Positions 44,651 to 56,025 of a stretch of DNA of 64,000 nt are shown here, in pieces; position 1 is the stretch's first letter, and each line of letters starts with the position of its first letter. A program made the translations under genes and the position numbers. The stretch covers positions 124,001 through 188,000 of the forward strand of contig JAIVFJ010000075.1 in the NCBI GenBank assembly GCA_025765615.1, written 5' to 3'. This stretch comes from Zopfochytrium polystomum (Eukaryota > Chytridiomycota > Chytridiomycetes > Chytridiales > Chytridiaceae). The notes beneath the pieces are model-generated. The model had not been told where the DNA came from. It saw only the letters and a program-made list of their open reading frames with translations, and made no database searches.

Positions 44651-47084
44651 TCATCCGACGACGCCGCCCGCGGGACGGGGACTCCGGCGCACCCTCGGGT
44701 TCCGCGGCGACGCCGCCATCGCCCACTCCTGCTGCGTGCCCTGGACGGTCGTGACCAGCACGTCCGTGACGCTGCGGTCGAATTCGGCCAGCGCCTCCGC
44801 CGCGGCCGCCGCCCTCTGCGCCGCGTCCCGTGCCGGCGGCGGCGGCGGCGGCGGGGTCGAGCTCGACCCCGGGCGGGCGCGCATCCCGCGGATCCGCGAG
44901 ATCGCCGGCGACTTGACCGGAAGCCGCGGGTGCGGGTGCGGCTTTGCTTGTTCGGCGGCGGCGTGGCGACTTGGATCTTGTTGTTGTTGTTGGCGGCGGT
45001 GCGGCTGCGGTTCGGCGATTTCGCCGAGGGGACGGTGTGGGGTTGAACGCGACGGTGGTGCTGGCGGCGGCGGCGGCGGCGATGGCGGCGGTGACGGAGC
45101 TGGCGGCGGCGGCTGGCTGGCTGGAGGCGTGGTGGCAAACGGCTCTGGAAGCGTCAGCGTCGGGCCGGGTTCCGACCCGACTTTTGCGGCGGTTGCCACG
45201 GTCCTTTTTTTCCCATCGCGAGGTCGCGCGGTGGCGGCTTTCGGCGCTGCGGTTGCCTTATTCTGCAAAGATGAATCCAACTTTGTACCGGCTTTCTTCG
45301 ATTCCACGGTCCTGACGACGATGCCGATAGGTTGCTCCGGCGTGACTTCAATGTCAACTGCTCGATTCGCCGCGGCCACCTTCTCTGCGGCTGCGCTGGT
45401 GGCTGCGCGACGGTCCTTCACTTTTGCGGTTTGCTTATGCAGGGCCTTGGTCGCGACTGGCAGGCCTGATCTTCGCCGCAAAGCGTCTCGGGCCGATTTG
45501 CTATGTATCAAATCAGAGTTTTGTAGTAAATGCTCCGAGTTCGCGCCAAGGAGAACAAAAACTCGTGAGGATAACAAACATTGATGGTCCTGCAACATTT
45601 GGTTCATCGTTGCTGCTGCCGCTGCTCGTTGTCGTTGCCACTGCTGCGTTGTCCACAAATACAGCGTCTGCGTCTGCGTCTGCTGCTGTGGTACTGTCCC
45701 ATTCTGATTGCCGGAACCCTTCTGTTTTGTTCCTCTCTTGATTTAATACGAAGCCTGCCAAGTGGTCGCCGCTAGGCTTCGCCGTCGCTCTTTCCAACGA
45801 GGAGTTTGCTGCTGTTTCCGATTGGCAAGCGGGTCTTGACCGAAGAACCAATCAAAAATGTCAGATACGGAAGGGCGTGCCACAGCGGCCTATTGAGTGC
45901 TACTCTTACGCTTACCGCCCCTCCCCCCCCAAAAAAAAAACTGCAAAAAAGCAGATTCCTACCTCGTGTCCTCGCTTGCGCCGGTCGCATTCCACATGAA
46001 GCAAATTCCACACACCGTTGCATTGTCCATCCCAGAAGGTACACGGTCACGCGGAACAATCGGCGCGCGCAGCGGGTACAACACCCCGCTACCAACCGCC
46101 GCACTCAAGTTCCGGAGAAACACCTCAAGTCCATCGTACGCGCCGACCCCTCCAGGCGCTACCGCGTCAAACACACCACCGCCGATGCGGCAAAAGAAGC
46201 GGTGCGCGGTCGGTGGGATGGGTGGTGGTGGTGGGGATGGTGGCGGTGGGCTGGTTAACGGCGTCGTGGCGTCGGTGGCTGGCTCCAACAGCGCGGGAGT
46301 CTGGTCCGCTCCGGCTGATTCCAGCAGAAGCACGTCGTCTGCGTCCTTCATGACAACATCCCCATCGCCGTCGTTGGATGCTAGAAAAGGCCGCAGAATC
46401 GGTTGCGCGGGGGGCTTGGTCGTCGTTGGTTCCTCCTGCTTCTGCTGGCGCTGAGCGGTGAGGATGCCCTGTATTATTTCACGCGACTTTCACGGTGCAA
46501 AGTTCCGAAAGGAAAGCCAAAGAGTTGAGGTTCCAAAGAGAGGAAGGCGACGGAATGTAATTTAGAGGAGCCCATGAGAGGAAAAAGGCGAAAAAAAAAG
46601 AAGAAAAAACAACTCACCGGCCAATTACCCTTTACTCCGTCGAACCGCTTCGCGATCTGCTGGAGATCCTTCCTTCCCATCGCGGCCAGCTCGGCCTCGC
46701 CAAAGTCGCGCTGCTCATCGCGGGAGTGCCGCTCGGGCTGGTGCGAATCCGCTCCGCGGGCGGCTCGCCTTGTCGCTCCAGAGGACTTGGTTTTTGCGCT
46801 GTTGGAGTTCCCTGCCGCGTCTGCAGGTAGACGCAGCGCATCGACTGCCGCTGACGTTGCGGTTGTAGATGATGCTGCGGTGTTGGCTATGGCGGCGGAC
46901 TTTGGGAGTGCGGTGCGATCTGAAGCCTGTCGTGACTTTCGGGGGTGGATGGGGCGTTTTGAGTGTTAGAGTGGGGGTGTCGTGGGGGTGTCGGACAAGG
47001 AGGGCTGGGGTTGCTCACCGCATCGCGCTTGTTAATGTATGGAGCTGCGGCCGGCGGAGGTCGAAGTCTAGCGACTCTTGGCAT
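44651..47084 (-). CDS. low-complexity nuclear-type protein with SAP-like motif, 5 exons
   Basis: Exons (minus): 47084-47019, 46926-46618, 46468-45963, 45834-45580 and 45500-44651. They join in frame to about 661 aa. Exon 2 ends with AELAAMGRKDLQQIAKRFDG, VKGNWP, which resembles the helix-turn-helix SAP motif used for DNA or chromatin binding. The middle is acidic and Pro-rich (DGDGDVVMKDADDVLLLE) with a Cys-containing stretch (NATVCGICFMWNATG). The C-terminal exon is Lys/Ala-rich, then Pro-rich, ending RRSPRPAGGVVG. The first exon overlaps the last exon of the gene proposed at 47015-47913 in another frame, so the start is uncertain. The SAP call is by eye, and no orthologue was recognised. 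Confidence 0.5.
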
Positions 47085-47913
47085 CGGTAGAGTGTGAAAT
47101 CAGCGATGACGGGTTGGTAGTGGTGGGCGCAAGCGATCCGGTGGGCTGGTAGCTTGGTCGGAGTGTGGAGTTTCAATTTTTTCTTGGTGGTCCTTTTCGC
47201 GGTTGGAAGCAAAAGACACAGTATTAATTTATTTTTTTTTGTTTTTCGCCTTCTGTGTTTTCCAGTTCTACCAAGAGTAGTCAGGGATGGAACCAGACCA
47301 TCTAATGCTGCCGAAATCCAGGCGTTTCTCAGCTCGTCAAGAGGATTGGGACAAGGTAGCTGACTTGACAACGTCACTGTCGGTGGTAAGGAAGGTGGTG
47401 TCGGTGTTGAAATCCACCAATCGGAATACGTTACGTCAGGTGTTCGCGATGGCGACCACAGTGTCGACCACTGCGGTCCCGCTGCCAGATACACCGCAGC
47501 TTAAGAAAAAAAAGGGTACTCGCTCAGTACCAGGGCTTGGAAGAACATCGTTGGCTGAAGGTGATAAAGGTTGAATGAGGTTGGAAAGGTTGAGTCGAAA
47601 TTTTGCCGGGACGCCACCAAGGGCTGGTTGATCGGGCGAAAGAACAACATTGTAACGACGGCATGCACGACGAGCCGATTTCCCGCAAAGGGTGGGTCAT
47701 TGGCGACGGGAGGTCGTCCAGGACGGTGGCGCAGGGAGGCTGACGGCCGCTACCAACCACACAAATCAGGGCCGCGTCCGCCGCAAGCAACAATCACAAC
47801 CGTCAACGTTGGATCGGGCGAAGCTGGCTCGTCTTTGCAAGGCGCGGCGCGCTGGTCTCAGTTGCTGGTACTACCGCCTCTGCTGTTGGATCACGAGGAG
47901 TCCTTAGGGCCAT
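47015..47913 (-). CDS. uncharacterised protein, about 4 exons
   Basis: Coding-like minus segments join in frame: from ATG 47913 (MALRTPRDPTAEAVVPATE), then after a GCCGTCAG acceptor a segment with ANDPPFAGNRLVVHAVVTML and SFNLYHLQPTMFFQAL. Next comes a segment from near 47480 with DVTYSDWWISTPTPPS and PNPLDELRNAWISAALDGL. The last segment reads AHHYQPVIADFTLYRCQESL and ends LHTLTSAMR and TGA at 47015. Junctions are inferred from frame and splice dinucleotides; the last donor is ambiguous. No family was recognised. Confidence 0.4.
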
Positions 47914-48065
47914 CGTCCCCACGATGGATGATCTGGAGGAGGGTTTGGTTGTTGGCGAAATTTCCGTGACAGACGGGCCTCCACACCTTTCAATTTGAAC
48001 AGAAAGTGATTGATTCCCTTGACCCCTCACCCTCCCAAAACCTCATTCCCTTCCACACAACCTCC

Positions 48066-48928
48066 TCAAGACTTGGCCGCTGCGGCAGCTGCAAAAATGT
48101 AGCGGCCGCGGTGGTGTAATGGTCGGAACGACGGTTTGAAGCTGAGCTGATCCATCGATCTGAGTTCGGATGAATGCGAGGAGAAAGTGAGAGGGGACAG
48201 AGGAGAAAGGTCACTGTCAGCAAACGAGGAGCAGCCCGGCGGACAAACACATTGCACTCTCGCAAGCGGACGCGGCATCACAAGGCGGAAAGATATCCGT
48301 CGGTCATCCACCGCCCCACAACCCCAACGAATCGTACCTCTTCGCAATTTCCTTTTCCGTAGAGATCGGCTTGAACGGTCCCGAAAACATGACGACGCCG
48401 ACGGAGCAGAGAACAAGGCTGATAACGCATTCAACCTGGATCTGCAAGATATCAGAGGCAAAGGAAAACAAATGGGTCAGTCGTGGCATATGTTCCAGTT
48501 CGATACGTAAGCAAAGAATAAAGGAAGATATGGTGTGTAGAGGCTGGAGTTGCGTCATCTAGCCTCCAAAACTCCGCGATGTGGGAGTGACAACGAGAGT
48601 GCACCCGCGTCTTCTATTTGAGAAGAACGGCGCGATTGGAATGAAAGGGGGAGCATACCTCGATGGGAAGCGTCTGCTCCGACTTTCCAAGAACTTTGAC
48701 GTATCCGAGATCTGTTCGAAGGTAGGAGAATGGAAGTGGCACGTAAAATGATTAGATCCGAGAAGCGAACTTGGCTGTCGCCGTCACAATCCGTTCCAGT
48801 GGATCTCCCTCTCTCCTTCATCGCGCCTCACGTTCGAAAGCCGAGTACCCAGAGTGCACTAGAAAGATCAGTCCCGCGGTGAAGATGATGCGGCCAAGGA
48901 TGGCCAGCGGCGCGTTTGAAGGCGCCAT
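48066..48928 (-). CDS. EMC5: ER membrane protein complex subunit 5 (EMC5/MMGT1)
   Basis: Exons (minus): 48928-48832, 48711-48659, 48441-48338 and 48159-48066. They join in frame to 115 aa, the normal size. Residues 8-26 form the first membrane helix (LAILGRIIFTAGLIFLVHS), followed by the family signature SGYSAFEHLGYVKVLG and LPIE. The second helix is ECVISLVLCSVGVVMFSGPF, ending KPI. The C-terminus PSFRPLHHRGR matches the conserved RPSF...HRGR tail. EMC inserts tail-anchored and multipass proteins into the ER membrane. It shares a 242-bp divergent promoter with PCC1 at 49171. Confidence 0.9.
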
Positions 48929-49170
48929 TGTGGGTGGTGTGGAGAGGGTGGGTGGACCAGATCCAGATCGTTTCCTTGTCGGCCACCGAGGCAGTTCCGC
49001 GCACTGACAAGTCACAAAAAATAGAACGTTGAGCGCGATGGTGGCGAGGACCAAGAAGCAGAGGCGGGACGGTGACCACGACGAGCCGGTGCTGCCGTGC
49101 ACGATGTGAGGCCTTTACCTGCTTGCTGCCCTGTGCACTACAGCGAAGGAAGCAGACCTGGACTCAAGGA

Positions 49171-49706
49171 ATGGGTGCATCTGGATCTGAACGTGTCCTC
49201 GTCGACTCCAGGGAACTCCGGGTCCCATGCCCCAACGCGGTTGTTGCGGACACGATACGGCAGGTTCTTGCAGTAGATCGGGACGTCCGTCCGACTATTT
49301 CGAGACGGGAGTTTGCCGTCGACGTCGCGGACGCGAAGGTTCTGATTGTGTAAGTGTGGAAAGAAGAGCGCCCGTTCCGGCCCCCACGTTCATCCCACCA
49401 CGGGTCATCCGTCCACCAATCCTCTCCCCCCCTTTCTTCCCCCCTCGCGATACTCCATACGCGCACCCGTCAGCTGCGATGTACCCTTCTATGTTGTGCG
49501 ATTTTGCCCCAACGCGCACGCCTAAGCTTACACACACGCACACACACACACATGCACGCACGCACACACACACGTCGCCGAATGGCAGGAGGATACGCGC
49601 GGCGACGATCAAGGACCTGCGCACGACGGCGTCTTCGGTGCTGGACATGGCGTCGCTGGTTGGAGAGACGATCGACGCCTTTCCACCAAGAGAAACGGCG
49701 AAATAG
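49171..49706 (+). CDS. PCC1: EKC/KEOPS complex subunit Pcc1
   Basis: Exons 49171-49349 and 49589-49706 join in frame to 98 aa, the usual Pcc1 length. Family features seen: LRVPCPNAVVADTIRQVLAV, then DRDVRPTISRREFAVDV, and the C-terminal helix RAATIKDLRTTASSVLDMAS, LVGETIDAF. Pcc1 is the dimerising subunit of KEOPS, which makes the universal t6A modification at position 37 of ANN-decoding tRNAs and also affects telomeres and transcription in yeast. The intron (49350-49588) carries a (CA)n microsatellite. It is divergent from EMC5 and followed in tandem by RAD7. Confidence 0.9.
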
Positions 49707-49848
49707 ACGATCGGAGGAGAGAGAGAGATTGGAGGAGAGAGTGTGTGTTTGTGTGTGTGTGTGTGCGTGTGTGTGCACAGCAAGCGGAGAATGATGAGGG
49801 TGCAACAACCCAAACCCAAACCGATCGATCGAGGCAAGGCGAAGACTG

Positions 49849-49852
<4 letters not shown>

Positions 49853-49886
<34 letters not shown>

Positions 49887-50042
49887 CTAGAGACAGAGAG
49901 AGAGCGAGAGAGACAGAGAGACAGAGAGAATTCAATGAGCAGCACGAACAACATCGATGGCGGCGGCGGCAACTCCCAACCGCAGCAGCAGCAGCCGGCG
50001 CGGAGAAGGTGCGACTGACAGAGAGAGAGAGAGGGAGAGAGA

Positions 50043-50095
<53 letters not shown>

Positions 50096-50097
50096 AG
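49853..50097. repeat. (GA)n purine tracts flanking and inside RAD7 intron 1
   Basis: GAGA tracts occupy about 49853-49930, just before the RAD7 ATG, and 50018-50097 inside intron 1. The coding-strand purine run is interrupted only by exon 1. Confidence 0.85.
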
Positions 50098-52959
50098 ACT
50101 GGGCAGACCGACAGACTGACTGACAACTGCCCCCGACTTTGCCAACTTGCCGGCCTCGTTGCGACAAGCCAACTAACCCAAGCAACCCCTTTCCTTTGCT
50201 TTCCCCTCCCTCGACCAGGCGAGGCCGCAACGACCCCTCCGACGTGAGGGGCCCGTCATCAGCGCTCTCAAGGTAAGGGCTGGTTTGGCTGGCGCGCGAG
50301 AGAGCGAGCAGAGCGGGGGGGCCGATCGTTGCTAACCCACCCAAACACGTGCCTGCAGCTTCCTTCGCGAGCGGGGGATCCGGGCACCCCGCCTGAATCC
50401 GTACCAGAGACTGCCGCCGCAGAACCAGCAGCCGGACAACGGCGACAACAGCAACGCGGCAGGCGCAAATCCCAACGGCGGCGGTGGCGGCGGCTCGCAG
50501 GACGACGCGGAAGCGACCGCGGCGGCGGCAGACCCGACCGCAGGACCGTCCACACCCGCCGCACCCTCGCGCGCAGGGTCCAGCTCGCGAAAGCGGGCAC
50601 GGCCTGCAGACGACGATGACGACGACGACGAGAACGGCGACGACGACAACGACAAGGTCACCGGGCCCGACAAGACGACCCCGTCCGACTCGGAATTCGA
50701 AGCGCCACCGCCCACACCGGCGCCGGCCTCGGGCCGCCGCACCCGCGCGTCGGTGGCCGCTGGCACGCGCTTCCCCGCGGGCGAAGCCGCCGCCGCGGCC
50801 AAAGTGGCCAAGGGGACCAAGAACCACAAAAAGGCGGCCGGGAAGGGCGGTGGCAGGAAGAAGAAGAAGAAGGGCGACCACGACGACGACGACGACTCTG
50901 AGAACAACGACGACGACGACGACGACGCCTACGTCAACAACGAGCTCGCCGCAAAGATCGCCCCGCGCTCGGGACATTCGAAGCGGCGGCGGCTGGACCC
51001 GAACGCGGGTCCATCTTCCTCGTCGTCGTCGGCAGCGGCGGCGGCGGGCGGCGGCAACGGCCCGCCGTCGCTCCTCCGCTTCTGCCGCCGCTGCCTGCGC
51101 AAGTACGTCCCCGAGGCCGAGGAGGACGAGCTGTGCGTCGCCTGCGCGGGGATCCCGACGGAGAAGGGATCGCGCGGCGGCGGCGGCGGCGGCGGCAAAG
51201 GTGGGAGGCTGGGGCTCGTGAAACGGCGGAAGGCCAAGCTTGTCGACGACGTGGCCGACGGGACCGTCCCGAGCCTTCGGGATATGTGCATGCAGGTCAT
51301 TGCTGAAAACATTGAGCAAGTCGAGGCGGTGAGTATTTGTTTGCTGCTGCTGCCGCTGCTTCATGCCCTTTTTGGGAGACGGTGAGGGCGCGCTCCTCTC
51401 TCTTTGTTTTAACTGTGCTCCCCTCCCCAGTTTGGCGACATCCCGGACAATGTCAAGAGAGGCATTGCAAGAATCTTGAGCAGGCGGCGGCAGATTAACA
51501 AGAACACGATGAACTTGTTTATCGGTCCGGAGGAGCATTCGGTGGAGCTGTTTGACTGTGCACGTAAGTTCCTTTCAAGTGGGTTCGGTTTTGGCTGAAG
51601 TCCATCCTCTTTTGCTTTTTTCGCTCCCAGGGCTTGACAGCGACGCTCTATCGCAAATTGGGTACATGAGCATGAACTTGCGGATACTGAATCTCTCTGA
51701 CTGCGGTCAAATGACTGGTGCAGATCGATTTTTCTTGTTTTCACTTACCCCCCTAAAGACTGAAATCAAAATTTTTTATTTTTCTCCCCATTGGTCCTGA
51801 AAAACAGACTCTGCGCTATCCATATTCGCCGACACATGCAAGCACCTCACCTCCCTTACGCTCAAGGGCCCGTTCCTCGTCACCGACGGCGCTTTTGCGA
51901 ACCTGTTTTCGCGCCTGGAAACGCGCCTCGAGGAAGTCTACCTCGAGAATGCGGCTAAGCTCGCGGATAAAGGGTTGAACGCCCTCGTCGAAATGTGCAT
52001 GAGAGGAGGCGATGGTGGTGGTGATGGTAAAGGAGAAGAAAGAGTTTTAAGGAGGCTGGGGCTGAACCACTGCCAGTCTGTCACGGACGGCGCGCTGAAG
52101 CACCTGTGTCGGCTGGGTGGTGTGGGGTGTGATGCACCGGCAAATGGTGAAGGAGAACCCGGTCCAGAGGCCGGTGATGATGATGAAGCCGGCGTGGGTG
52201 CGAGGCTCGAGTCGCTGGAATTGGGCCATCTGGGCGGGACGTCGGACGCCGCGATTGTCGAGCTGCTGGCGGCGGTCGGGCCGGGGTTGCGGAAGCTGTT
52301 TTTGATTGGGTAAGGTTTTTGTTAATTTTTTCTTTCCCTCTTTTCTTTGTTGTTATGAACTCACGCGCCGCCCACTCTGCAATCTTCCGTCGAAACCATA
52401 AAACACACGCACAACAAGCTTCCCCGAAATGACCGACTCTGTGCTGCAAACGGGCATCGCGCCGCACTGCCCGCGCCTCGACACGCTCTCGCTCGCGCAC
52501 GACGAGTCGCTTTCGGACGCCGGGCTTGTGGCCTTTTTCAACGCCTGGCACGACACGCGCCGCCGCCACCCGGGCGCCCGCCTCGCCCGCCTCGACCTGA
52601 CGCGCGTCGTCAACCTCGGCGACGCGGCGCTCACGACCGTCGCCCAGCTGCACGGCGCTGACCTCGAGTCGCTGAGCATTAACAGCTTGGACGACTTGAC
52701 GGGCGACGCGCTGCGGAGCCTGGCGGCCGCCGTTGGAGGCGGGGGCGGCGGTGGCGGCCGGCTGCGCGAGCTGGACGTGTCGTTTGTGCGCGCGTGCGAC
52801 GACGACGTGTTTGCGGCGCTCGCGGCGGCCAGCGCGATGCTGGAGCGCGTGGCGGTGTACGGGTGCAACCGGCTGACGGAGGTTGCCCTTGGTGGCGTGG
52901 GGGGTGTGCGGAACGCGGCGGGGCGGGCGGTGAGGGTTGTTGGGACCGAGTTTGCGTGA
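49935..52959 (+). CDS. RAD7: DNA repair protein RAD7 homologue, 7 exons
   Basis: Exons 49935-50008, 50219-50272, 50359-51328, 51431-51563, 51631-51717, 51808-52309 and 52419-52959 join in frame to 786 aa. The N-terminal signature VRGPSSALSSFLRERGI spans two introns and matches Rad7. A long Ser/Ala/acidic linker with poly-Asp and Lys runs follows. A C-x2-C...C-x2-C finger (FCRRCLRKYV...LCVACAG) lies near residues 285-305. The Rad7 core FGDIPDNVKRGIARILSRRR and LIGPEE-like region introduces leucine-rich repeats (for example LRILNLSDCGQMT, LESLELGHLGG, LARLDLTRVVNLGD) to the C-terminus. With Rad16 and cullin partners it acts in global-genome nucleotide excision repair of silent chromatin. Intron 1 is filled with (GA)n repeats. 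Confidence 0.92.
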
Positions 52960-53455
52960 GGGGTTGCGCCGTGCGTCTTTTTTTTTCGGTTTTTTTTTCC
53001 CCCCCTTCTGCTGAGCTCTGCTGAGCTCTCATGAAGGACCGAGTAGCGAGAGCTGCCTTGGGAAAAGGGTTGTGTTTTCGCGTAATAAAGTTCTATATTT
53101 TTCTTAATTTCCTTCGTCAACGCGACTGAGCGGTGTGGCCCCAGCTCCGCAGATGTTTCAGAATGAAAGGAGTGAAACGATCGAAGGACACTGAGGGGAA
53201 GCAATCATAAGAAGGAAAAGAGGGGTTCCAACGTCAAACGTAGAAGAAGAGAAGGGTGCGAGACGCAAAACGAGAAGAGGGATACGGCAGTGGAAGGGGA
53301 GAAAGAGAAAGGAAAAAAAAAGAAGAAAAAAAAAGGGACCAGCGATTTAGGAGAGAAAGAACAGACTAGCTATGTAAGTGGCAAGTTACGGTTCAGGTTT
53401 GTGGCAAAAAAGAAAAGTCAGGTACGACATTGGTGAGCGAAACGGCTCCTCCACC

Positions 53456-54331
53456 TTAAAGAAGCATGGCGCCGGCGGCGGCGCAGACACCCGCGGCAAC
53501 GAGCCCCGTCGCGGAGTTGAACGCCCGACCGGCGCCGCTCTTTGACGACGTCGTCGCGGTCGACACGGGCGCCGACGACGTTACGTTCCCGGCGCTCGTC
53601 GGCTGGCCGGTGCTGCTCGCGCTCGTGCTGCTGCTGCTCGCCTTCTTGGTGGTCGTCGTGACGGCCGAGGTGCTGCTGCTGACGGACCCGCCCACGTTGG
53701 AGACGAACTGGCCCGGGTCCGGGAAGCTGGTGATGCCCCAGTTGCCGCACCCGGCCGTGTCGAACTGGGCGGAGCAGGGGGCGTCGGTGAGGTTGCCGTA
53801 CGACAGGCCCTCGCAGATGCGGATGCAGTACTGGCCGCCGCCAAAGTACTGGACGTAGTGGGTGAATTTGAAGGGGTTGCCGCCGGCGTAGCTCGCAAAG
53901 GGGCCGGAGGCGCTGTTCATGCTTTGGTCGACGCCAGAGTAGGGCTCTTTGCCGCAGGAGACATAGTCCGAGGAGTCGTCTTGTTGTTCCGGGTGGGGTT
54001 TTCGGGGAGGTGGAGAGAGGGAGGGTCAGATGGTGGTTTGGAGGCAAGGAAGAAGAAGTATGCAAACAATAATATACGAACATTGGCCGCCCATGTCCGT
54101 ATCCACCGGAAGCACGCCGACGACGGCGGGGTCAAAGTAGCCGTGCATTTGGACGTAGCGCTTGCCGGGGGTGCCAAAGTTGGTTGTAAGGGAGGCGGAC
54201 AGGATGGCGCCGGGTGCGACCGTCTTTCCAGAGAGGCCGCCACCGCTCGAGACGAAGCCGCCCTGGCATTGGGCGATGACGAGACCTTCCGCCTGGACGG
54301 ACTGGGGGAGGGTGCCCTGTATAGGGTGTGT

Positions 54332-54386
<55 letters not shown>

Positions 54387-55225
54387 CGTGTGACCGATGG
54401 GGTGTGTGAAAGAGAGATTGTGGCCAGTTATTGTTAGTTGTTGTGATGGTTGCTATTTCTGGGAACAATGGTGGGTGGGCAATTGGGTGGGCGATGCAGG
54501 CGATGGGCAAGCGAGCGCGTGGGAAGGTTTGCCAAAAGGGAAAAAAAGGAGGCGGTGGTGCGTTGTCTGTCTGTCTGTCTGTCTGTCTCGCTCCCTGGCC
54601 CGACCAAAAACCACCACCACTCACCAATCAGCACTACTCTTACCTGATCGTAGTAGAGCATCTTCAGCCACGGGTCGTCCTTGTTCGGGAGGATAAGGCA
54701 CCACTCGGATGCGCTCTTGAGGTACGCGAGCTGGTTGCCGATGCGGTCGGCGCCCGCAACGTCGGTGAACAGGCCGCTCGTCGGCTTGCACGGGTCGTTG
54801 GCCGCGGCGCCTGTCAAGTGGTATCCGGCGGCAGCGCAGGCCGCCTCGTTCGGGTTGGATCCGTAGCAGTTCGCGGGGAGCCAGCTAGGAGGTGCCAGCG
54901 GGCACCCGGGGAAACCCTGGTTGTTGGCGTCTCCGTAGGATGGATACTGGAAGCTGTTGTTGTTGTGGTTGCTAGTCAGATTGTGGGCATGACAGATCTC
55001 TCTCTCTCTCGCTCCTTCTCTCCCTCTCTCTGTCTCGCTCTCTCTTGCAGTCTCTACGTATGCGAGAAAGAGTGCAGTGCAGTGGCGGGCGCTTGCTTGC
55101 TCTGCTCTGCTTGCTTGCATATGTGCTTACCCCCGTGTGCAGGCGGGAACATCGGCGCGGGCGGTGCCGGCAACGACAGCCAGGAAAGCCGTGATGGCGG
55201 CGGCAACTGCGGCTGTGGCGGCCAT
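53456..55225 (-). CDS. secreted GPI-type glycoprotein, macrophage-activating-glycoprotein family
   Basis: Exons (minus): 55225-55131, 54953-54644, 54316-54082 and 53979-53456. They join in frame to 387 aa. Residues 1-24 form a signal peptide (AAITAFLAVVAGTARA). The Cys-rich body includes ASEWCLILPNKDDPW, AEGLVIAQCQGGF, FGTPGKRYVQMHGYFDP and QYCIRICEGLSYGNLTDAPC, which resembles fungal proteins annotated as macrophage-activating glycoprotein. A Ser/Thr-rich stalk (SSSTSAVTTTTKKASSSS) and a C-terminal hydrophobic tail (GLVAAGVCAAAGAMLL) indicate a GPI-anchored wall or surface protein. Intron 2 contains (GT)n and (GTCT)n repeats, and a (CT)n tract lies about 200 bp upstream. Confidence 0.8.
54331..54390. 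repeat. (GT)n microsatellite in intron
   Basis: About 27 GT units within the second intron of the surface glycoprotein gene; a (TCTG)n tract lies at 54566-54590 in the same intron. Confidence 0.85.
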
Positions 55226-55425
55226 GTCTGGTGGTGTGTGTGAGTAGTGTGGGGCTTTGTTACTTTTTATTTTCTTTTTCTTTGCTTTTTCTTTGTGGTC
55301 TGTCTGCTGTCTGTCTGTCTGTCTATCTGTCTGTCTGTGTGTGTTTGGAGATGTGAAAGTGAGATTGCCTTTTCATCAGCTGAACACCGTAGTCGTGTCT
55401 TTCCACCAAACTCTCTTGTCTTGCT

Positions 55426-55535
<110 letters not shown>

Positions 55536-56025
55536 CGAATCTGACAAGCGATGGATGAGGTGGGGAGTCTCACCCCCATTAAGTCCCCCCGTTGCCCATC
55601 ATTGCCGTCACCGAAAAGAAGGGCTGTTCCCGCACATCGCCCAACAAAAGAAATGCTAATGTAATCAATTTGCATGTAAATATTCATGAGCACGTATTTA
55701 GATTGGCGCTCAATATTGATACACTATTCGTAAATACTTACTTGCCTTCTTGCGTATTCCCGCGCTGCCAGGACAAGGTTTATTCCACTCTTCAAGCTTA
55801 TTATACTTGAATCTTCAATGATCATGACTTAGCAAGCCATCAGTCTGGTAAATTATCCGGCGCAAACCTACCACTGGATGGAGTAAACGGGCAGGGCTTC
55901 TGCGAACCTATCAAGGCGCTGAGGCGATTGATTGATTGGTCAGATTGAAAGGCGGCACTGACCGACAGACAGACAGACAGACCGACTTGATTTACTTAAT
56001 TGATTGGTTGGGAGAGAAATTTTGA

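Noticed and set aside
48104..48178. tRNA-like string with GGTGGTGTAATGGTCGGAA and GAGTTCGGATG
   Set aside because: It lies on the complement of the last EMC5 exon, no acceptor or T stem closes, and the EMC5 reading is strong.
49295..51538. Very long minus-strand open frame (747 codons)
   Set aside because: It is antisense to PCC1 and RAD7, consists largely of translated GA/CA repeats and GC-rich complement, and those two genes have clear homology on the plus strand.
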